In this document: piece by piece, positions 1 through 6,348 of the stretch | How the letters are laid out: every line of letters begins with the position of its first letter | How positions within the stretch are numbered: position 1 is the stretch's first letter | Assembly (NCBI GenBank): GCA_002506905.1 | Contig: DAYM01000002.1 | Span: 57,947-80,789, forward strand | Length of the DNA stretch: 22,843 nt | Origin: Methanomassiliicoccaceae archaeon UBA328 | GTDB taxonomy: Archaea; Thermoplasmatota; Thermoplasmata; Methanomassiliicoccales; Methanomethylophilaceae | Reading direction: 5' to 3' | The notes under the pieces: model-generated | What the model was told of the DNA's origin: nothing | Databases searched by the model: none | Seen by the model: only the letters and a program-made list of their open reading frames with translations | Made by a program: the position numbers and the translations under genes

Positions 1-498
1 GATCTTCAGGGTAACCTGATGGCACAGTGCTGTGACCTTTGGTCCAACGAGTCCGTCGAGTACCACCCCGAATTCGGAGGATCCTCTGTCCAGTGCTGGC
101 TCGGATCACTCGGATACGAGTGCGCTCTGATGAACACATCACTCCAGATGAAACAGGAGAAGACCCTCAGGGATCTCTACATGTACGCTGACAGGTCCAG
201 AGGACCTGAGGCATACGTACTTGCATACGACAACGCATACAAGGTCGGACAGGCCATTGCAGCAGAGGGAGAGCACCTGTACAACAGGTCACTCGCAGCC
301 GGACTTACCGGTGCGAAGATCATCCTCAACGGATACGAGAAAAAAGAGCTCGGTCTTACCAACAAGCAGCTTGACACCCTCAAGGACATCATCAAGAAGT
401 TCGAGGCCCTGCCTGCAGAAGAAGACAAGTTCGTCGAGTACGCTGTTAAGGAATTCAAGGACGTCCCCAACTTCACTATGAAGAACTACGGACTCTGA
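1..498 (+). CDS. mtaB: Methanol:corrinoid methyltransferase MtaB, C-terminal part (5' truncated by window edge)
   Basis: The reading frame is open from base 1 (residues DLQGNLMAQCCDLWSNESVE) to the TGA at 496-498, giving 165 residues. MtaB is about 460 residues, so only the C-terminal third is present and the Met at base 19 is internal. The stretch EFGGSSVQCWLG followed by LRDLYMYADRSRGPEAYVL is what I recognise as MtaB. MtaB is a zinc enzyme that breaks the C-O bond of methanol and methylates the corrinoid carried by MtaC; MtaA then passes the methyl to coenzyme M. By family numbering the zinc ligands lie upstream of what is visible. In relatives mtaC usually sits directly upstream, so it is expected to the left of the window. 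An intrinsic-type hairpin follows the stop at about 25 bases. Family assignment is strong; the isoform cannot be told from this fragment. Confidence 0.88.
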   Translation, partial: DLQGNLMAQCCDLWSNESVEYHPEFGGSSVQCWLGSLGYECALMNTSLQMKQEKTLRDLYMYADRSRGPEAYVLAYDNAYKVGQAIAAEGEHLYNRSLAAGLTGAKIILNGYEKKELGLTNKQLDTLKDIIKKFEALPAEEDKFVEYAVKEFKDVPNFTMKNYGL

Positions 499-520
499 TT
501 TCTGTCTCTAAACTTTTTAC

Positions 521-536
521 GGAGGCTTCGGCCTCC
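521..536 (+). terminator. UUCG-tetraloop hairpin after mtaB
   Basis: GGAGGC-TTCG-GCCTCC forms a perfect 6-bp stem capped by the very stable C(UUCG)G tetraloop, 22 bases after the mtaB stop. A short T run (CTTTTT, 513-518) lies just before the stem and another (CTTTT) at about 552-556. It probably marks the end of the methanol methyltransferase transcript. Confidence 0.6.
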
Positions 537-960
537 GGCCCTCCCGGGATCTTTTGAACGTTATGATCTCTCTTATTATTCGCGCCTATACTGATCTTCG
601 ATGCTCATTTCCTGTTCCATTCATTCAATATCAATGAATTGGTATGATTTCCAAATGGAAATTTCTTAGCAAAAGTATCTAGAACGCTTTTTACGGCGAT
701 CTGTATTGCAGGTATCTCTTTACTAGGGTAAGGTATGTGTCGTCGATTCTATGGCTATTCTGTGAGCATATTCTTGGGTTATATGCATAGAAGATACTCA
801 AAAATAATAATTTACGAATATTCGGTATTTCATAAAGATAAATCGAGTATAGGTCGGACCATTATTGGTAACGGGTGTTGGTTAACAAATCAAAATCTTT
901 GCGATTGTAAGGATGAAAGAAAACATCCAATAAGAGGACCATCTCATTGAAGACAAAAAT
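537..960. other. Gene-free stretch with two small hairpins
   Basis: No convincing gene is present between the mtaB terminator and the next gene. The base composition is more AT-rich than the flanking genes. An open frame at 735-950 encodes 71 residues with an unusual composition rich in Ile, Tyr, Arg and Cys, no ribosome binding site and no recognisable family, so I do not call it. Two adjacent hairpins are visible: ATTCATT/AATGAAT (619-625 with 633-639) and ATTTCC/GGAAAT (647-652 with 657-662). It may be decayed sequence or hold an untranslated RNA; nothing shows either. Confidence 0.4.
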
Positions 961-966
961 TAGGGT

Positions 967-985
967 AGAGGGGTGTTGCCCCTCT
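967..985 (-). terminator. Intrinsic-type terminator of the surface protein gene
   Basis: AGAGGGG (as read on the minus strand) pairs with CCCCTCT across a 5-base loop, a 7-bp stem starting 6 bases past the minus-strand stop codon. On the minus strand it is followed by ACCCTAATTTTTG, a T run suited to archaeal termination. Confidence 0.7.
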
Positions 986-990
986 GGGGA

Positions 991-1767
991 TCAGAAGCGC
1001 CTGAATACTATTCCGACACCAAGGACGAGTGCTGCAACGATTATGATGCTCACAGCGATCCTCTGTGTTCTGTCGTCCGTATCGACGAATGATTCAACAG
1101 TTGCGTCTCCGTCCACTGTGAATTTGTAATCGTCGGCTGCAGAGACGTCTATGGTCAGATAGTTCTCGCTGTCTACCATGATCGCGGGGTATGCCGTTCC
1201 ATTGCTGTCGGTCACTGTGTAGGTGCTGCCCTCGACTCCGGCTCCTCCGATGGAGTAGAGATTGAGTGCGACCTGGGTTCCGAACACGAGGTAGTCTCCG
1301 TTCATGTCAAGAGCGATAGTGGATGTCTTGACATAGGTGTTGTTTCCGATCGTCTCGCGGTCGGTGTAGTTGAATCCTACAAGATAGTTGACGGATGCAG
1401 AATCGGGAGAATACGGATAGGCGACCGAAGTGTCGATAGTGTACTCGTAATAGACCTTGGTCGTATTATTGTACGTAGTACTGACCTGGAAGGTCACAAC
1501 GACATCCTTGTTTTTGAGAGCATTCATCACATTCTCGGGAAGTACAGGGTCGGCCTGACATTCTGCGAGCGTGGTCTCCATAACAATTTCGCCGTTGTCT
1601 TCAGCATTATTGATGGCAGTGACGAGGTCGCTGTAGCTGGTCACAGTTTCGGCGTCGGAAGCTCCTTTAGATGTGGGAGCGTCAGCAATGATGACGACGA
1701 ATATGAATGACAATGCTACCAATGCGGCCGCCAATGTCGATACTGTTTTTTTGGATTTGGTGTTCAT
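991..1767 (-). CDS. Surface-anchored secreted protein of unknown function
   Basis: A 258-residue protein I do not recognise as a named family. It starts with a basic tip and a hydrophobic segment (about residues 10-30, ALVALSFIFVVIIADA), a Sec signal peptide or anchor. The middle is a beta-rich region dense in Asn, Thr, Tyr and Asp with several N-glycosylation sequons (NNT, NYT, NGT). The C terminus is a hydrophobic helix (IAVSIIIVAALVLGVGIVF) followed by RRF, a classic C-terminal membrane anchor with a positive stop. It therefore sits on the outside of the cell, tethered at the C terminus. It is transcribed alone, with a TATA box at 1811-1817, only a weak purine-rich ribosome site (AGGGGAT) and its own terminator at 967-985. 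Methanomassiliicoccales encode many such proteins; a role in adhesion or envelope structure is only a guess. Confidence 0.8.
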   Translation of the reverse strand: MNTKSKKTVSTLAAALVALSFIFVVIIADAPTSKGASDAETVTSYSDLVTAINNAEDNGEIVMETTLAECQADPVLPENVMNALKNKDVVVTFQVSTTYNNTTKVYYEYTIDTSVAYPYSPDSASVNYLVGFNYTDRETIGNNTYVKTSTIALDMNGDYLVFGTQVALNLYSIGGAGVEGSTYTVTDSNGTAYPAIMVDSENYLTIDVSAADDYKFTVDGDATVESFVDTDDRTQRIAVSIIIVAALVLGVGIVFRRF

Positions 1768-1810
1768 ATAATCCCCTACTCATTATTATTGCGTTACAAT
1801 ACGCTTTGGC

Positions 1811-1817
1811 ATATATA
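1811..1817 (-). promoter_or_regulatory. TATA box for the surface protein gene
   Basis: TATATAT on the minus strand, about 47 bases ahead of the start codon. Transcription should begin about 25 bases downstream, leaving a leader of about 20 bases. Confidence 0.5.
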
Positions 1818-1848
1818 GTCTTCTTTGTTTCTTCTATTATATAGTAGC

Positions 1849-1857
1849 TATAAATAT
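1849..1857 (+). promoter_or_regulatory. TATA box for the IMPACT-family gene
   Basis: TATAAATAT matches the archaeal TATA consensus. The predicted transcript start, about 25 bases on (near 1879), lies downstream of the TTG at 1863 and just ahead of the ATG at 1890, which decides the start codon of the next gene. Confidence 0.55.
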
Positions 1858-1889
1858 GACTATTGGAGTTTTGGAGTTGGGTCAGATCT

Positions 1890-2516
1890 ATGTCGGGCTA
1901 TGAGTCTGTATCCGGATATTCGGAATGTGAGGTCAAGATCAAGGGATCGAGATTCATCTCATGTTCGGGGCCCTGTCCCGATGAGGCCGGGATCGGGCGG
2001 TTCTTGGAGAATGTCCGTTCCAGATATCCGTCGGCCACGCACTACTGTTATGCGGCGATCTTCAACGGGACCGACAGGAGTGAGAGGTTCAGCGATAACG
2101 GCGAACCGTCCGGTACGGCAGGAAGGCCGATGATGGACGTTCTCAGGAATTCAGGACTTACGGATACTGTCGTTGTAGTCGTCAGATATTTCGGCGGGAC
2201 CCTTCTCGGCACGGGCGGTCTCGTACAGGCATATTCCGGCGGTACGAAGGATGTGCTAGATATCGCTGGGCGTACAGAATCTGTCCTATGCAAGGTCTAT
2301 CGGATAACGGTCGGTTATTCCGAATACGGGCATATCTCTGCAAGTGCGGCATCGATATCCGTCGGAACACCTGCGGTCGGATACGGAAGCGCAGTGACGG
2401 TTCGGTTCTGCATACGCGACGAGGAATCCGACAGGTTCGAGGAAATAGTCCGCGATGTTACAAAGGGGACCGTCAAGGCATATTCTTCGGGAAGGGAATA
2501 TGTTCCAAAAAATTGA
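1890..2516 (+). CDS. IMPACT / YigZ family protein (UPF0029)
   Basis: A 208-residue protein, the usual length for bacterial YigZ and the archaeal equivalents. The N-terminal UPF0029 domain is clear: DNGEPSGTAGRP at about residues 69-80 and VVVVVRYFGGTLLGTGG at about 94-110, together the family signature. A C-terminal ferredoxin-like domain of the DUF1949 type should follow (about 135-208). The eukaryotic member IMPACT modulates translation control by binding GCN1; the archaeal role is not established, so I name only the family. The start is taken at ATG 1890 because the upstream in-frame TTG (1863) falls before the expected transcript start. It stands alone, divergent from the surface protein gene. 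Confidence 0.88.
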   Translation: MSGYESVSGYSECEVKIKGSRFISCSGPCPDEAGIGRFLENVRSRYPSATHYCYAAIFNGTDRSERFSDNGEPSGTAGRPMMDVLRNSGLTDTVVVVVRYFGGTLLGTGGLVQAYSGGTKDVLDIAGRTESVLCKVYRITVGYSEYGHISASAASISVGTPAVGYGSAVTVRFCIRDEESDRFEEIVRDVTKGTVKAYSSGREYVPKN

Positions 2517-2531
2517 ACAGATATGATGGGG

Positions 2532-2555
2532 TTTGTTATCAGTTCCGGTAACAAA
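2532..2555 (+). terminator. Hairpin after the IMPACT-family gene
   Basis: TTTGTTA pairs with TAACAAA (2532-2538 with 2549-2555) over a 10-base loop, 15 bases past the stop codon. It is AT-rich without a good T run after it, so termination is plausible rather than clear. Confidence 0.35.
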
Positions 2556-2580
2556 TAACGCCTATTATGCAACAAACTCC

Positions 2581-2674
2581 ATTGTAGGCCCTAGAACGGC
2601 ATTATTTCCGATTCGGCATTAAAAACCGTAGGGTACGAAAAAACAAATAAAATCGATTGTAGGCCTGTTCTAGG
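2581..2674. repeat. Small direct and inverted repeat between convergent genes
   Basis: The 10-mer ATTGTAGGCC occurs twice, at 2581-2590 and 2656-2665. CCTAGAAC at 2590-2597 is the inverse of GTTCTAGG at 2667-2674. On the minus strand the stretch 2638-2652 reads as a T-rich tract that could end the cardiolipin synthase transcript. The meaning of the repeats is unknown. Confidence 0.4.
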
Positions 2675-2682
2675 CCCGTTTA

Positions 2683-4170
2683 TCAGCTGATAAGGCGGAA
2701 CAGGTACGATACCTTCGTCTTTAGCTTGTATTTGAACGGCATACTCTCGTATTCGTCGCAGGAATACTCCGTACAATAATTCAGATCGTGCATGAACACC
2801 TCATACATTTCGTTGCGGAGTTCCTTGGAATAGATCATCACGTTGGTCTCGAAATTAAGTCTCAGCGAACGGTCGTCCATATTTGCGGATCCCACGGAAA
2901 GGAAGGCGTCGTCGCATATCAGCGTCTTGGCGTGATCGAAACCGTTCTGATGAAGGAATATCCGGACCCCGAACTTCATCAGCTCATTGGCTGCGTTAAG
3001 GGTGTTCCAATGAACGAAGATGTGGTCTCCGACGGCAGGTACAATTATTCTTACATCGGCCCCGGACATTGCGGCGCATTTGATGTTCTCGGTGAGCATA
3101 TCGTCGGGAGACAGATAAGGTGTCGTGATGTAGAGGATCTTCCTGGCCTCTCTGGTCATCATGATGTACTGCGTCCTTACGGGGTTGTTCTCGAAGGTAT
3201 CCGGACCTCCGGAGACCGTCTGGACCCTGATATTTCCTTTGTGCTCATACGGATCTTTGGTCAGGAATAATGTAGGATCCTCGATCTTGTCCTTCTTTGC
3301 GGCGTAATTCCAGTCGGACATGACCCTTACGGACAGAGGAATGATCGCTCCGCCTTCTATTCTGACAGAAGCGTCCCTCCAGTAGCCGAAGCGTCCCTGA
3401 TGGACGTATTCCTTTCCTATGTTGTATCCTCCGCAGTATGCGACCTTTCCGTCTATGACCGCGATCTTACGGTGGTTCCTGTGATTCTTCTTCGGACTGA
3501 AGACCAGTTTGACGGGGACATGGAAAAGTGCGAAGTGTCCGCCGGCTTTCCTGAATCTGCGAATGCCGTCCTTGGGTCCTTTTCCGTTGCCGAAAGCATC
3601 GGTAAGGAGATAGACCGGGATCCCCGCTTCGACCTTGTCGGTGAGGATCCTCATCAGTTCATTGCCGATCTCGTCATCACGCAGGATGTAATACTGGAAG
3701 AGAATGAATTTCTCTGCCTTTTCAAGGTCTGCGAAAAGCATCTCCATCTTCTTGTTGCCTTCGGTGATCAATTCAACGGAATTGTTCGCGGAATATCCCC
3801 ATCCGCCTGCGTTGCGGATGGTCCTGGCGAATCTGCGTATGTCGGGGTCCTCGAGGTCCGTATCGGCATCGATGGCATCGAATTCCTCTTTGCATTGTTC
3901 GGCCATCTTTTCGTCTTCGTACCCTTTGAGAGTGAACGCATGGCGCCTATATACAGTGCATCCGACGAAAAGATAGAGGATCACACCGATGAACGGAACG
4001 ATAAGGATTATTACCAGCCAGGCGACGAAGGACCTCGGATCCATCCTCTCCATGAATATGAGGACGAATATGGTGATGATGTCGACGATGGCAAGAAGCC
4101 AGACAAGGTCCGACAGCACGTGCATTAACGTAAACAGATACGTCAGCATAGGTTCGGTAATGCCCGGCAT
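2683..4170 (-). CDS. cls: Cardiolipin synthase (phospholipase D superfamily)
   Basis: A 495-residue membrane enzyme with the full ClsA layout. Two N-terminal helices (about residues 18-40 and 47-70) with the cardiolipin-synthase N-terminal motif MDPRSFVAWLVIILIVP are followed by two phospholipase D catalytic domains. The two HKD motifs are intact: HRKIAVID (H233, K235, D240) and HAKTLICDD (H413, K415, D420). The family joins two phospholipid head-group units to make cardiolipin-type lipids; in archaea it is expected to act on archaeal phosphatidylglycerol and make glycerol-bridged dimeric ether lipids at the cytoplasmic membrane. Start 4170 sits about 25 bases after a TATA box (4192-4199), fitting a leaderless transcript; the Met at 4149 is the alternative. 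The gene is monocistronic and divergent from a small regulator operon. Confidence 0.92.
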   Translation of the reverse strand: MPGITEPMLTYLFTLMHVLSDLVWLLAIVDIITIFVLIFMERMDPRSFVAWLVIILIVPFIGVILYLFVGCTVYRRHAFTLKGYEDEKMAEQCKEEFDAIDADTDLEDPDIRRFARTIRNAGGWGYSANNSVELITEGNKKMEMLFADLEKAEKFILFQYYILRDDEIGNELMRILTDKVEAGIPVYLLTDAFGNGKGPKDGIRRFRKAGGHFALFHVPVKLVFSPKKNHRNHRKIAVIDGKVAYCGGYNIGKEYVHQGRFGYWRDASVRIEGGAIIPLSVRVMSDWNYAAKKDKIEDPTLFLTKDPYEHKGNIRVQTVSGGPDTFENNPVRTQYIMMTREARKILYITTPYLSPDDMLTENIKCAAMSGADVRIIVPAVGDHIFVHWNTLNAANELMKFGVRIFLHQNGFDHAKTLICDDAFLSVGSANMDDRSLRLNFETNVMIYSKELRNEMYEVFMHDLNYCTEYSCDEYESMPFKYKLKTKVSYLFRLIS

Positions 4171-4191
4171 AAAACTGCAACGGCCTTACGG

Positions 4192-4199
4192 TATTTATT
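4192..4199 (-). promoter_or_regulatory. TATA box for cls
   Basis: AATAAATA on the minus strand, centred about 25 bases ahead of the cls ATG at 4170. The transcript would start at or next to the start codon (leaderless). Confidence 0.5.
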
Positions 4200-4271
4200 G
4201 GTTCTATTTTACGGGTGTAAAGAGTGGCGGTCCCCATCACTTTTATCCGTTGGTCAGCGGATATGGGTCGT

Positions 4272-4610
4272 ATGGCAGATGAAAAGCCCGTTAAGGCAAG
4301 CAAACATGTGTGTCTCTGTAAAGGTCCGATGACAATGATATCCTCCGATCCGGAACTGGATATCATCCGCGCCATGGACGATATGAACTGCATGAAGCTT
4401 CTGCGCGGGCTGTCAAAAGAACCTGCCAGATCTCCGTTCACCGACGGACTTTACGGTATGGATTACAAGACAACGGCAGATGCGATACGCAGACTGTCCG
4501 GTGTAGGTCTGGTGTGTTCCAATAGGGACGGACCCTACCACATATATTTCATCAATCCTGCCAGGGTCTCGGAGATGGTTGATTTCTTCAAAGGTCTCGT
4601 TCATGAGTAA
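4272..4610 (+). CDS. Winged-helix transcriptional regulator, small
   Basis: A 112-residue protein from ATG 4272 (an ATG at 4263 would add MGR). A TATA-like TTTTAT at 4241-4246 lies about 28 bases ahead of the chosen start. The C-terminal part (from about residue 25) has the pattern of a DNA-binding winged helix: a helix with ELDIIRAMDDMNCMKLLRGLS, a recognition-helix region TTADAIRRLSGVGLV, and a wing ending in CSNRDGPYHIYFI. The N-terminal CLCKGP contains a Cys pair that might bind metal, but this is not shown. It heads a plus-strand cluster of three genes with the next start 28 bases on. ArsR/MarR-like by shape; no ligand can be named. Confidence 0.65.
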   Translation: MADEKPVKASKHVCLCKGPMTMISSDPELDIIRAMDDMNCMKLLRGLSKEPARSPFTDGLYGMDYKTTADAIRRLSGVGLVCSNRDGPYHIYFINPARVSEMVDFFKGLVHE

Positions 4611-4637
4611 GGATATGCTGAAGGAGTTGACGGTACT

Positions 4638-5039
4638 GTGAAGGTAGGTTCCTGGTTCGAGTATGCCGTCTCGATAGAAGAGACGGGCAAAGGCACGGCA
4701 GTATTTTCGGAAAGATATGTGCTGGAGTCAGCAGACGGTTCGAAATTGTTGTTCAGACTGTATTGCGGAGACGGCGACTGCGGTACTGTCGAAGGCGGCA
4801 TGGATCTTGTGAACGGGATCTTCGACAGGTCCGGTCTCAGGAAAGAGCGGACCGAGACATTGGATTATTCCGATGACAAGGTATGCACGGATCTTCTGGT
4901 ATCCGACCGCTGCGGCGGCGGTGAGAGGATCTGGCTGGGTCCCGACGGGATCGCATACAAGGATGAGAGGATGCAGATGTGGTCCAAAGGCGCGATCCAT
5001 AGGGAGACGCGTACTTTGACCGCTTATTCGATACAGTGA
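4638..5039 (+). CDS. Hypothetical beta-rich protein
   Basis: A 133-residue protein with a GTG start at 4638, chosen because AAGGAG (4621-4626) lies upstream at a workable distance and no ATG fits better. No signal peptide or membrane helix is visible, so it is cytoplasmic. The sequence alternates short polar and hydrophobic stretches (VGSWFEYAVS, GTAVFSERYVLES, SKLLFRLYCGDGD), suggesting an all-beta barrel or lipocalin-like sheet. I do not recognise a family. It lies between the winged-helix regulator and the nuclease gene, with only 4 bases to the latter, so it is probably co-transcribed with both. Confidence 0.6.
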   Translation: MKVGSWFEYAVSIEETGKGTAVFSERYVLESADGSKLLFRLYCGDGDCGTVEGGMDLVNGIFDRSGLRKERTETLDYSDDKVCTDLLVSDRCGGGERIWLGPDGIAYKDERMQMWSKGAIHRETRTLTAYSIQ

Positions 5040-5043
5040 TAAT

Positions 5044-5829
5044 ATGGCATTTGACGGAAGGATGAACATCATTGAGATAAATGATGACGAGAAGACGGTG
5101 TATTTCGAGACATGGAAGCCGAAGAAGATCACAGGCACGAAGATGGGAGGTATTTTCGGAGTGAGCGATTTCTCCACTCCTTTCAAGGTTGCCTGCGAAT
5201 TGGCAAGGATCTATCCCGGAGATCCCCCGAACAAGTACATCGATGCAGGCAACATCCTCGAGCCTGTTCTGAGGGATTATCTGGGTCACAGCGTGACAAG
5301 GATGCTCGCCGGTCCGCTCGGTGTTCCGGAAGGATCGAATATAGTAGTGGAACCTCCCGTTGAAAAAGAGATGTGCCAGTATGATCATTTCCACGATAAC
5401 GATATGTTCGGCGGCATGGTCGACGGATACATAACGTTGGACGGGAAGAGGAATTCCATCCTGGAGATCAAGACCTCCGGCAACATGGAGAAATGGCTCG
5501 ATGCCGACGGCAATGTGACCGTTGTGCCCGATTCGTACATGATGCAGGCGTCGCTGTATGCCGAGCTGTCGCATCTCGACCGCATCGTATTCCTGGTCGG
5601 TTTCCTGCAGGAAGATGATTACAGATGGCCCACTAGGTGGAAGCCCACCCCCGAGAATACAAGTATCATCATTGTCGATAAGATGCCCGATATCAGGAAA
5701 AAGATGGAGGAGGCCGAGGAATGGTTCAGAGAGTATGTCGTCAACGGCTATACTCCCGAGTGGACCGATAAGGATGCGGAACTTATGAAGTATCTGCGTG
5801 CAAAGCCGAAGCCTCAGAAGAGACGCTGA
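5044..5829 (+). CDS. YqaJ / lambda-exonuclease-like PD-(D/E)XK nuclease
   Basis: A 261-residue protein with the marks of the YqaJ viral recombinase branch of the PD-(D/E)XK nuclease fold. These are a conserved Glu in GNILEPVLRDYL (E73), the active-site Asp in GGMVDGYI (D127), the EIKTS motif (E141, K143), and the helix YMMQASLYAELS with the Gln (Q168) typical of the lambda-exonuclease group. Such enzymes degrade one strand of double-stranded DNA from an end and feed single-strand-annealing recombination, often in phage or integrated elements. No annealing protein (RecT/Bet) or other phage gene is next to it, so it may be a domesticated or repair-related nuclease. The stop codon abuts the minus-strand DoxX-like gene with no spacer. 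Confidence 0.7.
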   Translation: MAFDGRMNIIEINDDEKTVYFETWKPKKITGTKMGGIFGVSDFSTPFKVACELARIYPGDPPNKYIDAGNILEPVLRDYLGHSVTRMLAGPLGVPEGSNIVVEPPVEKEMCQYDHFHDNDMFGGMVDGYITLDGKRNSILEIKTSGNMEKWLDADGNVTVVPDSYMMQASLYAELSHLDRIVFLVGFLQEDDYRWPTRWKPTPENTSIIIVDKMPDIRKKMEEAEEWFREYVVNGYTPEWTDKDAELMKYLRAKPKPQKRR

Positions 5830-6348
5830 TCATTCCAGGATCAGGAATCTCTTCATTAGGCCCGATCCTTTCCATCTATCTTCGAGGCCCAGACAGGAGT
5901 ATCCTCCGCCAAGGTATACGGCGGCAAGGGCCAGGATGTAGACCAAATGGTACTCCAGCAGAGGGTTGTCCGAAGGCGGCAGTATCGACAGCGTGAAGAA
6001 GATCATGAGAATGACCGCAAAAAACGTTGTGAGCTTTTCGGCAATGCCGAGGATCAGTGTGATCCCGAGGCAGAGCAATCCCGCCATCATCAATATATCG
6101 CATATCTGATAAGCGCCTGCCAGCCAGTGGAAGAATCCTGAGAATCATCAGTTGAGTCCCATCATATAGGCATAGCTCGGAGAACAGCCGTCGATCCAGC
6201 CGTATCCCGCAGGTGTGGCCAACCCCAATCCCAGCAGTTTGTCGAAGAACGACCATAGGAGCATCAGTCCTAACACAATTCTTATTCCGGCCAGCGGTCC
6301 GGCCGCTCCCGCGGCGCGGACGCTGTTAATCGCAGGACACGATTTCAT
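5830..6348 (-). pseudogene. DoxX-like membrane protein gene interrupted by two in-frame UGA codons
   Basis: The minus strand encodes two open pieces in the same frame: 6348-6148 (66 residues, ending YAYMMGLN) and the rest down to 5830. They are separated only by TGA TGA (6150-6145) and then FSGFFHWLAGAYQICDI. Joined, they give about 170 residues of a DoxX/DoxD-type four-helix membrane protein: LAGIRIVLGLMLLWSFFDKLLGLG, a SPSYAY loop, GLLCLGITLILGIAEKL, and LEYHLVYILALAAVYLGGG. The start ATG overlaps the stop of the upstream ABC exporter gene as ATGA, so it is the last gene of that operon. DoxX-family proteins are small quinone-linked or oxidative-stress-related membrane proteins of uncertain role. 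The tandem UGA most likely kills the gene; readthrough, reinitiation at the TTG/ATG near 6093, or a sequence error are alternatives. Confidence 0.7.

Noticed and set aside
735..950. 71-residue open frame in the left gap
   Set aside because: No ribosome site, odd composition, no recognisable domain, in AT-rich non-coding-like DNA.
1863..1889. TTG start nine codons upstream for the IMPACT-family gene
   Set aside because: It lies before the transcript start predicted from the TATA box, and ATG 1890 gives the usual family length.
3400..4128. 242-residue plus-strand frame inside cls
   Set aside because: It lies fully antisense to a well-supported phospholipase D gene and has no domain of its own; it is a codon-bias shadow.
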